Below, in pieces: positions 1 to 7,784 of a stretch of 15,098 nucleotides of DNA; position 1 is the first letter of the stretch; every line of letters begins with the position of its first letter. A program made the translations under genes and the position numbers. The notes under the pieces are model-generated. The model saw nothing but the letters and a program-made list of their open reading frames with translations. It did no database searches and was not told the origin of the DNA. This stretch comes from Cercophora sp. LCS_1. Lineage: Eukaryota; Ascomycota; Sordariomycetes; Sordariales; Lasiosphaeriaceae. The DNA lies in assembly GCA_036250225.1 (NCBI GenBank), contig JAPZLL010000103.1, forward strand, positions 1-15,098, given 5' to 3'.

Positions 1-97
1 CCGCACAAGTCTTCCGCTGCGTATTACAGTGGGTAAACCCACTGTAAGCTGCCTGGTTACGTACTACGAACCCTGTGGGCAGCACCCTGTTTTAACA
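1..97. mobile_element. Terminus of an LTR-like element running off the left edge
   Basis: This stretch has ordinary base composition and keeps its CA dinucleotides, unlike the AT-rich DNA that follows. It stops sharply at TGTTTTAACA (88-97), which ends in CA as an LTR would. On the minus strand it would begin TGTTAAAACAGGG. The adjoining sequence, 98-240, is a readable piece of a gypsy RNase H region that breaks off exactly here, so 97/98 is an insertion boundary. The next five bases are CTAAT. Only one end is visible, so family, orientation and length cannot be told. A TIR element is also possible. Confidence 0.45.
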
Positions 98-240
98 CTA
101 ATCCATTAATTACTTTAGATAAAAACACATATGGGTAATACTTCCCATCTGCCTATTTCTAATTAAGGACTCCTCTTAGGGCAAAATCCGAAACATTAGT
201 TTCCACCCTAAACAGTTTCGAGAAATCGAATAGCACTAAT
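98..240 (-). pseudogene. Element B: RNase H start of a gypsy pol, separated from its RT by element A
   Basis: Read on the minus strand from 240 downward, the frame gives LFRVETNVSDFALRGVL and then, past two stops, DGKYYPYVFLSK. This is the characteristic start of a Ty3/gypsy RNase H domain (family pattern: VET-DASD-A--GVL). The first catalytic Asp reads Asn (ETN), which fits a G-to-A change. The frame joins in register to the RT read at 8064-8638 once element A and one copy of its CTAAT duplication are ignored, so the two pieces were one gene. The segment is truncated at 97 by another insertion. It is non-functional. Confidence 0.75.
236..240. repeat. Target-site duplication CTAAT, left copy (element A)
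   Basis: CTAAT lies directly outside the left LTR of element A and is matched exactly at 8059-8063 outside the right LTR. A 5-bp duplication is standard for gypsy integrases. Confidence 0.9.
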
Positions 241-468
241 TGTCACGGTCCTACTGGCTGGTCACAGGCGCTCCGGCAGTGAGTCAGGTAAGCTACCGTA
301 ATATTGCTACGAAGGAGAAAGGAAAGGAAAAGGCTTTGCCTTTGGCTTTCCTGAGTGGAATAAATATCCATCTGCTCGTCCGATTCCAGGGTGGGTCCTA
401 CAGAGAGCGGTGAGGCGCACGGCCATTCTGCTGTGGTGGGGCAGTGGCAGGGCTGGCCAACCGTCACA
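241..468 (-). repeat. Element A 3' LTR (228 bp)
   Basis: On the minus strand it runs from TGTGACGGTTGGCC to GGACCGTGACA, so it has the usual TG...CA ends within a short imperfect inverted repeat. It aligns along its length with 7784-8058 but lacks a 49-bp stretch present there. The AT-rich box at about 360-366 and the R-start sequence GTAGCAATAT (310 down to 301) are shared with the other LTR. The open frame seen inside it is not a gene. Confidence 0.92.
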
Positions 469-480
469 TTCCCCCCTCTC
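469..480 (-). promoter_or_regulatory. Polypurine tract of element A
   Basis: The minus strand reads GAGAGGGGGGAA immediately before the TGTGACGG start of the 3' LTR. A purine run in this exact place primes plus-strand DNA synthesis in LTR retroelements, and it fixes the element's orientation as minus. Confidence 0.85.
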
Positions 481-604
481 GCAGAAGGCTCGTCCCGAGC
501 CTTGGAAGGTAAAGAAAATTACTGGTGCTGTGACCCAACCTTTGGCTTTTGGATTTGCCTCCGAAACCTCTGTCTGTCCTTTTGCTTCCCCCTTCCGTCG
601 TTCC

Positions 605-1087
605 TCACCGTCTTTTCTTCCGTGTTGCCCTCCTCAATGGCGCACTTTTGTTTACCGGCTTGTTGTCGTTTTCGTAATCCTCCTCGAATTCGTCGCTTTC
701 TGCTACGTTCAGCCAGAGGTCTAGCCGGACGGGTGGGCCTGCCTGTTCTGGGTGTCTCTCGTGGTATTGCTTTAATTGCTTTACTGAATTTTTAAATCCT
801 TTGGTATTATACCACATCGGGTCGGGGTTATAATTCGACCACTTGACCAGGTATTGTAATTTGCCTCGGTTTGTTCGCAACGAGAGGATTCTCTCGACCT
901 CCCATTCTGGTTCTCCGTCATTCAGGATCTCACCTAGTGGGTTCTCCACCGCTTGCCCTAGCAGGGGATTGTTTTCGTATTTCCACAGGCAGTCGGTGTG
1001 GAATATTACAGACCCTCGCCATCCCTTGGGAACTTCCAGCCTATATAACCCATTACTATAATCCTCCAGTATCTTGTAGTAATTCAT
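605..1087 (-). pseudogene. Element A pol C-terminus: integrase tail plus chromodomain (open 160-codon frame)
   Basis: The longest surviving pol frame of element A. The first ~50 residues (YKILEDYSNGLYRLEVPKGW, then VIFHTDCL) match the integrase C-terminal GPY/F-type module of chromoviruses. Residues about 61-105 (EWEVERILSLRTNRGKLQYL, VKWSNYNPD, FKNS) form a chromodomain, which in this family tethers the integration complex to histone marks. It ends in a basic tail (RRATRKKRR). No stop or frameshift occurs in 160 codons, unlike the rest of pol. The ATG is an internal methionine and not a true start; translation would have come from the upstream polyprotein. The segment after YNPD seems shorter than usual for a chromodomain. 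Confidence 0.88.
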
Positions 1088-1600
1088 CGTTATTGGTCTA
1101 TTGAATTTGGTACTTGGTCGGTTTGTTGATTCGTTGGTCTTTTGGATAAATATGCGGTTATGGGTTGTAAAGTCGGGGATCCGTTATTACTTATTCGATT
1201 ATTCAACTTATTAGGCCTACACTTTTCCGATCAGCTGGCGTACCACACATACGTATTCCTCAATTGTTTTTACTACTTCCTGCGCCTCCTATTTACTGGC
1301 CCGTTCCCTCAGCAGCATCTCCTTTATAGTTTTAGTCCTGGCTTCCCACTTCACAGGGGCGGGGGAATAGGTTTGAGTAGCCCTAGTGTTTTGTTCCTGG
1401 GGGCCTTTAATGTCCTATATTCCAAATCAAACTGGTCAATATTGCCCATTAGTTGCAGCCACTAATATCTTACAGCTATTATTTATTATTTTTTATTCCG
1501 TCCTGAATAAACTAAGAGTAATCGGAAATGTATCTTATATATAAGTTTGGTCCTAATATAATCAACGTTGGGGACTATCAATTGGCCCGTATAGAGAAAT
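1088..1600 (-). pseudogene. Element A integrase remnant: zinc-finger region fused to C-terminal region, catalytic core deleted
   Basis: From 1600 to about 1364 the minus strand reads the integrase N-terminal region typical of fungal chromoviruses: GQLIVPNVDYIRTKLI, PGRNK, LMGNIDQF, then KAPRNKTLGLLKPIPPP. Most zinc-binding His and Cys are lost, and several stops are present. Directly afterwards, at about 1354-1340 and in another frame, the sequence jumps to WEARTKTIKEMLLRERASK and an EAQEVVKTIEEY helix. In the family that helix lies after the DDE core. The roughly 140-residue catalytic core (D, D, E) that should separate them is absent. The frame decays again between about 1090 and 1230. Confidence 0.75.
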
Positions 1601-1602
1601 AT

Positions 1603-2330
1603 TCATCCTTTAAATAATATAAAGGATTTATTTCTATTGTGTGCCCTCTCCGAGTATTCCTCTAGGTTAGGGTATTCCTTATTGAACTCCAGGATTCTAT
1701 CGATTAGCAGGAACCTTAAATCTTCTGTTCCCTCGTTTAGAACGGAAATAATAATTCCTTCCACAGTACTTATTGGGTCAATTATATTTAATAGTTCCAT
1801 TACCTCACTTAGGGTCATTTACCGGAAGATTTACAGTATCTGGTTTACTTCCTTTTTAACCTTTTGGGTTTTTAGATCAATGTTCTTTTTTAATAAGGCG
1901 TCTATTACTACATTCTCCCTCCCTAATCGATATATAATTACAAATTGATATTGGGACATTAACTCCACCCATCCCACTTGTTGTACATTTAATACCCTTT
2001 TTATACTGAAATATTCCAGGGCTTTATAGTCTATTATAATTATAAATGGCATTTCTATCTATAATCCCGCAAACTCCGCTCTCCAGAATTATAGCCCTCT
2101 AATAACCGCAAGCAGTTCATTATTATAAATTGGGTAATTGACTTCTACTCCCTATATCGGTGCAGAATAGTACAAAACTGAATATTATTCCCCATTGGCC
2201 TACTTTTATAAGAGGACTCCCACTACTATACTATTAGATATATTGGTCTCCATCTTTATTTTTAGGTTATATTTAAAATACTTTAGGACTGGAGCATTTA
2301 TAAGTTTGTACTTTAACTCCTCAAATGCCT
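1603..2330 (-). pseudogene. Element A RNase H and RNase H-integrase linker, RIP-mutated
   Basis: On the minus strand 2052-1831 reads PFIIIIDYKALEYFSIKRVL, then QVGWVELMSQYQFVIIYRLG and RENVVIDALL. This is the well-conserved C-terminal half of gypsy RNase H (family: TDHKALEYF, R--RWAELLS-F-F-I-YRPG, N--ADALSR). The His of TDHKAL reads Tyr and the Ala of ADAL reads Ile, as C-to-T or G-to-A change would cause. Below it, 1818-1603 is an open 71-codon linker rich in Glu and Leu that leads into the integrase zinc-finger region. The N-terminal half of RNase H, 2330-2053, is too damaged to read confidently. Confidence 0.75.
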
Positions 2331-2331
2331 A

Positions 2332-3345
2332 TTAGTATACCTTCAACCATATAAAATCTATACCCTTTTTTATTAGGTCGGTAAATAGTTTTGCAATATA
2401 ACTGTATATTTCTATAAATTTTCTATAGAAGTTGTAAAATTTTAGGAATAACTGGATAGTCTTAATTATTTTAGGAATAGACCAGTCTACCACTATTACT
2501 ACCTTTGCAGGGTCTATGGAAATTCCTTTCAATAAAATAATAAATCCCAAATACTTTATTCTGCCCACGTGGAACTCGCATTTAAATATCTACTTATAAT
2601 CCCACTTTCCAGAAACACTTAAATACTCTTTTTAAATATATTTTATACTCCTCCAACGTCTCTAAATAAATAAGGATATCATTGAGGTATATGCTATAAA
2701 ATTTATTTAGCCCTTTTTCCAATAATTTATTAATCCACCTCTGGAATATTATAAGACCGTTTGTCAGTCCAAATGGCAATACCTTATGTTTAAACGTCCT
2801 ATAACGGAACCTAAATGCTATCTATATAGTCAACATTTTCTAATTTAATACGAATATAATAAAAGGCTTATTAAATATCTAGTTTTGTAAAGATCTTAGC
2901 CTTTAAAATCTTTACTAGAATCTTTTCAATTAATAATAAGGGGTAGATATCCTTTTTTCTCAAACTGTTTAGTTTTTAATAATCCACACAGAACCTAAGT
3001 CCACCGTTCGCCTTCCTAATAAATAAAATTAAAAAAGCCCATAATACATCACTTGGCATAATAAATCCCTTTACGAGGTTTTCCATAATATACTTTCTAT
3101 ACGCCTCCATTTCCTTTAATATCATTTTTTTTTAGGGGACTAAGCCCTATATCCTCTGGTTCTACTTCTTCTTTAAGCTCGATTTTATAGTCGACTTTAG
3201 GTCTGTAATTGGCCAGGACGTCTAAGTCGTATTTATTAAATACCTCGAGGTAGTTGTAATAATTAGGGGGTATAATCTCCATAACCTTTTTTTGTAGGGT
3301 TTCCTCATTATCTGGTAGGAAATTGAGTTTTTCATTAAGGCCCAT
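2332..3345 (-). pseudogene. Element A reverse transcriptase, RIP-mutated
   Basis: Three open pieces cover most of the domain on the minus strand. Piece 3345-3097 is the RT entry segment (YLEVFNKYDLDVLANYRPKV, DYKIEL). Piece 2779-2594 starts MPFGLTNGLIIFQRWINKLL and contains the polymerase motif as YLNDILIY, where the family has YLDDILIY. Piece 2568-2332 is the thumb and connection segment (KYLGFII, GISIDPAKV, FLKFYNFYRKFI). The catalytic YxDD motif has its first Asp changed to Asn, which alone should abolish polymerisation. The stretch 3096-2780, which should hold the finger and palm motifs, is riddled with stops. Confidence 0.85.
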
Positions 3346-4199
3346 TTTTTACTCTATTTCCTTGTCGATCTCTACAATATTAGTAATAAATACTGTATTA
3401 TTTTGGCTATGTTTGAAAAATACAACTACCCCAACCATTATAATATTAAATAGTCATACCAACTAATAGCGTTTCTTTATAATCGGTAGGGGCCTTATCT
3501 ATCTCTTAATGGATAAGGGTCTTTTCTTAGCTCCTAGTCCGACTTTTCCAATAGCCTTTTTTTTTTGTTCAAGTTCTTCCTATATCTCTCACACTATGGG
3601 GTCAAAAGATACTCTTCTTGATACTTTATATAGAGCTTGTTCTAAATTTAATAATTTATACAAAATAGTTATTAGCAATTGGGGGGCCTTATAATTGGGT
3701 ATAATCTGGGGTTCCAACTACCTCTCCAAATCCTGGATCCTGATATTGATTTTTCTCGCCAATAGCTGTACTTCTTTTCATTATTCCCATTATTCCCTCC
3801 TTTAGCGATTTATTTCCTCCAATTGCTTTTCTTATTCTACTATCCAGCAATCCCATTTATCTATGTCCCTCTAATATTAGGGGTTTATTTTATTATTTTA
3901 ATTATTATTGGAAATGGAGATATCTATCCACATTAAGGGGTTCAATAACCATTCTGTGGGGAACATTAGCTATTTATACCTTATATCCGGCTATATCCCA
4001 AGATTATAGTTACTTTAAACCTAAAATTATATTATAATTCGTCTCAATAACCATAAACATTTCCTCCTTAATCGTTCGATTTTATACTCTAATTGTTATT
4101 TATAAGAGTTTTAAAATAAACTGAGTATCTGCCCCAGTATAATCAGTAATCTTTCGTTTTTTAACACTGGTCTTTACTTATATTTGCAGCTTATTGAGG
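3346..4199 (-). pseudogene. Element A protease-to-RT linker, degenerate
   Basis: This AT-rich stretch lies between the protease active site and the RT entry on the same strand and should code the rest of the protease plus the linker. I cannot read a continuous frame. Stops occur in all frames and TpA is very frequent, as expected after RIP. The short open frame on the opposite strand near 3509-3694 looks accidental. No separate gene is visible. Confidence 0.5.
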
Positions 4200-4275
4200 A
4201 TTTTCTTTATAAATTTCTGGTTCACAAATATATAGCCACTTGCTCCTATATCAACTAATATATTACAGGTAATTA
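4200..4275 (-). pseudogene. Element A aspartic protease active site, mutated
   Basis: The minus strand reads ILVDIGASGYIFVNQKF around 4260-4210. This is the retropepsin active-site loop (family D-S/T-G-A); the D codon lies at 4250-4252. The second residue reads Ile (ATA), which a C-to-T change from the Thr codon ACA in CpA context would give. It sits between the gag zinc knuckle (4508-4549) and RT, the expected place. The fold around it is not continuous, so the enzyme is dead. Confidence 0.75.
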
Positions 4276-4507
4276 AGGACTTTCTATTTTTGGCTATAAT
4301 ATAGGAGATTATAAAAGATTCACATTCCAAGTACCTTTATAATATATATTTCCCTAAAAGAGGAGACCAATTGTCCCAGGGTTTCTAGTTTCCCAAACTG
4401 TCCTCCTCTTGTAACCTCGGGGTCTATTGCAAGTTAGGGTAGCAATTCTATATATATTGCTCTACCAGTTCCTGGAGACGGGTGTTTCTCTTTGCCTATA
4501 ACTTAGG

Positions 4508-4549
4508 ACAGTCCCTAGATTTATAACTGGGCTCTTAACAGTTAAAACA
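4508..4549 (-). other. Gag zinc knuckle of element A (His replaced by Tyr)
   Basis: Fourteen codons fit C-x2-C-x4-[H]-x4-C, the RNA-binding knuckle of Gag nucleocapsid. The zinc-binding His is Tyr (TAT) and one spacer codon is a stop (TAA). Both fit C-to-T changes. Confidence 0.8.
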
Positions 4550-5490
4550 ATAGCCCTCCCTCATTAATCTTTTGGCTTTATTAATGTTATTAGTAATTAT
4601 GCGGGGGTTTGGGCTGGGCCTATAACTGGCATTCGATCCGGGTAGTTTACTAACGTTCTAATTTCTAGTGGTCTTAAAGAGATTGTAGTTGGATTTTATA
4701 GGGTTACTTTTTCCAGTTATAGCATATAGTATATATATCTCGAAATTAATATTATCGTTGCAATAGTCCCTAACGAATATAGTCTATAGGCCTGGGGTTA
4801 GACAACATTTAAACTCACACTTCCACTGGGCCTTGGAAAGTATGCGCTTACCTATAAGGCATATAAACTTGTTCTTAAAGAGGTTAAAATTATTATTACG
4901 CTTATAAGTCAGTTTATTAAATGTATTAAGGGCCTCCTCTTCCACATTCTTATTACTATACTATTTCCATAGGTGGTCCAAAAAGTCGTTAGTAGTCTCA
5001 ATACAATTGGGGTAGTATTTATACAAATATAGCTCCAATTCCTTAATAGCCTTACCTCCTAGATAACCTTGGACATAGACACAGGCTGCCTTATTATTGG
5101 CAAAGTAGTCCATATTGACCATTAACTTATTTTTAACTTAACGGTATTAGGCTTCAAAGGTCAGTTTATTTTCCTTAATATCGCTATAGTATATTGGGAG
5201 ATCAAGCTATTTAATACTACAACTCTTCTCTAGCAGATAATAAGTTGTAACGGGCCGGTCGGGGAAGATTGGTATCGAGCCTTATCCACCGCAGATGACA
5301 CTATCCAATGTGGAAAAAGTTGTCCTTTTTGTGGTTAATACTGGGGTATTGGCACAAAAGGCTATATCGGGCACCTTCTCAACCAATTTTGGGGCTACTA
5401 CATTTTTAGCGACCTCTTTAGTATATAAAGTCTTTATAGTTATAAGGTATACCTTTAGGTCGTCGATTTCGGCCTTCATTATCATAGCTT

Positions 5491-5492
5491 TA
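5491..5492. repeat. TA target duplication, left (DNA transposon)
   Basis: TA directly precedes the left inverted repeat. TA is matched at 6995-6996 after the right end, as for all Tc1/mariner insertions. Confidence 0.75.
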
Positions 5493-5536
5493 GGAGGTGC
5501 CTTTCAAAAGTTCCGCGCAATGCCAAGCCAGCCACA
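5493..5536 (+). repeat. Left terminal inverted repeat of the DNA transposon
   Basis: Begins GGAGGTGCCTTTCAAAAGTT and ends GCCAGCCACA. All 44 bases match the complement of 6950-6993. Confidence 0.93.
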
Positions 5537-5557
5537 TTTCGATAATTACATACAACC

Positions 5558-6844
5558 CTAGCCATGTTGGCCCCCCAAGCTCCTTATTCTTTTCCGGCCC
5601 TCTCGATACTCGTTGCCTCCTTCGCACCTTATTACCTCTTGCACATGCTCAACAATCCTTTCAATCCAGGCCTGAATACGCTATTGAGTAAGGGTTTCGT
5701 TCCAGCAATGCTCCCATATTCGAATGGCCTCAGCCCTGCTCTTTGGCGCCCCCTTTTTAGTCGTTTCTCTCTTCATCCAGAACCAACAAGGCTCTATCAT
5801 ATTGAGATCAGGGGAATTACCTGGCCAAAGGAGGCGGCTTACCTTATGGATATCATATATACGCTGTTGAGCACGATGAGCGTGTGCGCCAGCCTTATCC
5901 TCTTGAACGAGCGTATTCGGCCCACAGCTTTTGGCGAAAGGAATAAGCTTGGGTATACGGACCTTGGTTTAATAGCGATACCAATCAACACCTCCTTTGG
6001 ATTCTCGTCCGAGTTTGCCGTTTGTTTTGTTCCATCGCCATTGCGGTTTTTTGCCTCGTTTCGTAACCAAACCAAGCCTTCCCATCAACGTATTTAACTC
6101 CCACTCACTGCACAATATTGGCTCCAACTCCTTATTCCATTCCTCAAGATCCTTTTCAGCTTGTTCCTTTTCAGCCTTCGTCTCTGGAAGCCAACAATGG
6201 CAAGATCCCTTTTGATCGTAAGAAAAATAGCCCCAAAACATAAATTCCGAATATCCTTTCCATCGTTCACGGATACAGCTTTTAAGAAAACGCTCATCAG
6301 CTTTCCTCCAAATACGATATCCTCCTCGGCGATGAAGTAACACAACAGAAGTCTCATTAGACCAAATAACACGCTTCCAATCCTCTAAGGTCCAATCTTT
6401 ATGATCAAGACACCACTTTAGCCGCTCCTCCTTCATCTTCTTCGTCAGTCCAGGCTTCCTCGTTGGTTTCGTTTTGTTGAACCCTACTGATTTGAGGATC
6501 CTCCAAATTGTAATAGCTGAAATGTCGAGGCCTTCGATACTGAGCTCACCGGCTAGATCAGCACAGGATTTCTCACGGCCATATCGGTCTTTCCGAACCT
6601 TGGCGATAACCCTCTCGGTATTTTCAGGGGTTTGTTTTCGTGGACGGCCAGAGCGAGGGGCATCTTCAACCCATTCGTCCTTGATGATCAAAGACCGTAT
6701 ATTTGGATCAAATTCACGCTCAATGGCCTTCGTATATATCCGATTGATGGCACTCACGGAAACCCCTGTTTGTGCAGAGCCCACAATAGGGGATTTGAGG
6801 GTAACAATAAGCGCACGCATGGAAACATCTGTATTTGGCTTCAT
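5558..6844 (-). pseudogene. DD34E Tc1-type transposase with two stops and a lost catalytic Asp
   Basis: A single frame of 428 codons runs from ATG 6844 to the stop at 5558-5560, with no frameshift but two internal stops: codon 292 (TAA, 5969-5971) and codon 388 (TAG, 5681-5683). The N-terminal ~120 residues are a helix-turn-helix DNA-binding region with a GRPRK linker (66-70), as in Tc1 transposases. The catalytic triad reads Asn163 in VIWSNET (family WSDE), Asp316 in QEDKAGAH and Glu351 in DLNMIEP. The last two are exactly 34 residues apart, so the type is DD34E. The first and second acidic sites are about 150 residues apart, with a Lys/Glu-rich insert (222-245). Both stops and the D163N change fit C-to-T in CpA. 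The protein would cut and paste its element but cannot work here. Confidence 0.9.
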
Positions 6845-6949
6845 CTTGATTGTTGTGACAATATCTTGAGCTGTGGAAGCGGAGTTGAGGGGTAAGATTA
6901 CGTGGCCAGGCCAGATGTGGTGTGGTCGCCGATCATTCAGCTAAAGGGG

Positions 6950-6993
6950 TGTGGCTGGCTTGGCATTGCGCGGAACTTTTGAAAGGCACCTCC
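6950..6993 (-). repeat. Right terminal inverted repeat of the DNA transposon
   Basis: Exact complement of 5493-5536. It is followed by G6994 and the TA at 6995-6996. The 105 bases between it and the transposase ATG would hold the promoter; no clear box is visible. Confidence 0.93.
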
Positions 6994-6996
6994 GTA

Positions 6997-7548
6997 TACC
7001 TGTTCCAGCTCGAGTTGGAATATTGGGCTAGGTGCTCCAGGGTTGGCTAGAGTATTCCCTGGTTATACCTATTCTATAATGGCTTTTACTCAATTGTATA
7101 GGACTTGGATATTGTGGTCTTGTTACTTTACAATCTTGTATAAGTGTTTTACCTGTTTGCAAAAGGCAATGGACATTAGGATGCGCAGTTTGAATTCGTT
7201 ATATATTACAATGAGATGCCTATCCACCAGTTTCTGGAATTGGATAATACTTATATTACTTTCAAAGACCACTTTAGATTCCTCGACCAAGGGCTCGAAC
7301 CACACACTGGGTCCATTCTCGTCGGCATAGAATTCGGCATGGGTACGCACCCGCTCCTCCATATCGTCTATTAGATTAAGGGCTGGGAATACAACTGCAT
7401 CAAGGTAAAGCAGCACGTATTGGTTAAATACTGCAATTGTTGCCTCAATAGTGGGCCCAGTAGTCACCTCATTGTCGGAGTTGGCATTATCGTTATTGCG
7501 CCCAGTAATACAGGTTGTCTCTACATTATTGTGGTAGTAGGCTGTCAA
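6997..7548 (-). pseudogene. Element A gag, N-terminal part
   Basis: An open frame starts at ATG 7548, about 225 bases below the primer-binding site, which is a reasonable leader length for gag. It encodes 141 residues: an acidic, Asn-rich start (NNDNANSDNE), then helical sequence with many charged residues (IDDMEERVRTHAEFYADENG). It stops at 7120-7122. Between there and the transposon at 6994 no long frame remains. I recognise no domain motif; the gag call rests on position and strand. Base composition is far less AT-shifted than in the middle of the element. Rejoining it to 5492 leaves the two sides in different frames. Confidence 0.6.
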
Positions 7549-7773
7549 TCCAGAGAGGCAGCAAGCGTAGTCGTAAAGGGCACTCTCAATATATTTCTCC
7601 GCGCCCTCACTATACTTGTAGGCGTGTGTGCAACGTTACTAAAGCGTACGCTGCAACGCGCTTCAGAGACGCGCTCAGCGCTTGGTTTAGCCATAGCAAT
7701 CGTTAATCGAATTGGTAGCTTCATTCGGTTCTTTCGTTCGGTTGGATATTGGGACCTTCACAGGTGTAAAAAG

Positions 7774-7784
7774 GTAGCAATATT
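7774..7784 (-). promoter_or_regulatory. Primer-binding site of the self-priming type
   Basis: Directly after the 5' LTR (which ends ...GTGACA) the minus strand reads ATATTGCTACC. With the last LTR base this gives 11 bases complementary to GTAGCAATATT inside the same LTR (7852 down to 7842). No match to the 3' CCA end of a tRNA (TGG) is present. Tf1/sushi-type elements prime minus-strand DNA with the folded-back first 11 bases of their own RNA, and this arrangement fits that. It also suggests that transcription starts at about 7852. Confidence 0.75.

Larger units (their letters stand above)
4276..5492 (-). pseudogene. Element A gag, C-terminal part with capsid and zinc knuckle
   Basis: Reading down from 5485, an open 67-codon stretch (start MIMKAEIDDLKVYL) is followed by a RIP-broken capsid region with readable pieces: KNKLMVNMDYFANNKAACVY, VQGYLGG, NDFLDHLW, NNNFNLFKNKFICL. 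This pattern (KL---DHF----A---YV----G--A, then FL--L, F---F--L) is a fungal gypsy capsid. The zinc knuckle is at 4508-4549: CFNC, a stop, EPS, Tyr, KSRDC, that is C-x2-C-x4-H-x4-C with His changed to Tyr. The part upstream of 5492 is displaced by the DNA transposon and resumes at 6997. Confidence 0.8.
5493..6994 (-). mobile_element. Tc1/mariner-type DNA transposon (about 1.5 kb) inside gag of element A
   Basis: The element has near-perfect 44-bp terminal inverted repeats at 5493-5536 and 6950-6993, TA duplications outside them, and one transposase gene on the minus strand (6844-5558). The right end carries one extra base (G6994) between the repeat and TA that the left end lacks. Its base composition is much more GC-rich than the RIP-mutated DNA around it, so it is a younger arrival, although it has taken a few CpA-to-TpA hits of its own. 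It splits the gag of element A between 6997 and 5492. Confidence 0.92.

Noticed and set aside
243..467. Open frame inside the LTR, also present at 7827-8057 on the minus strand
   Set aside because: It lies wholly inside the LTR, begins with GTG rather than ATG at the LTR edge, and includes promoter and R sequences. It is shared only because the LTRs are copies.
391..795. Plus-strand frames of 134 and 104 codons
   Set aside because: They overlap the LTR and lie antisense to the chromodomain frame. The protein sequence is low-complexity (Phe/Ser/Pro rich), as expected for a reverse shadow.
5564..6869. Several plus-strand and second-frame minus-strand open frames (for example 5564-6097, 6094-6372, 6474-6869)
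   Set aside because: All are shadows of the transposase frame, which has recognisable motifs and correct spacing.
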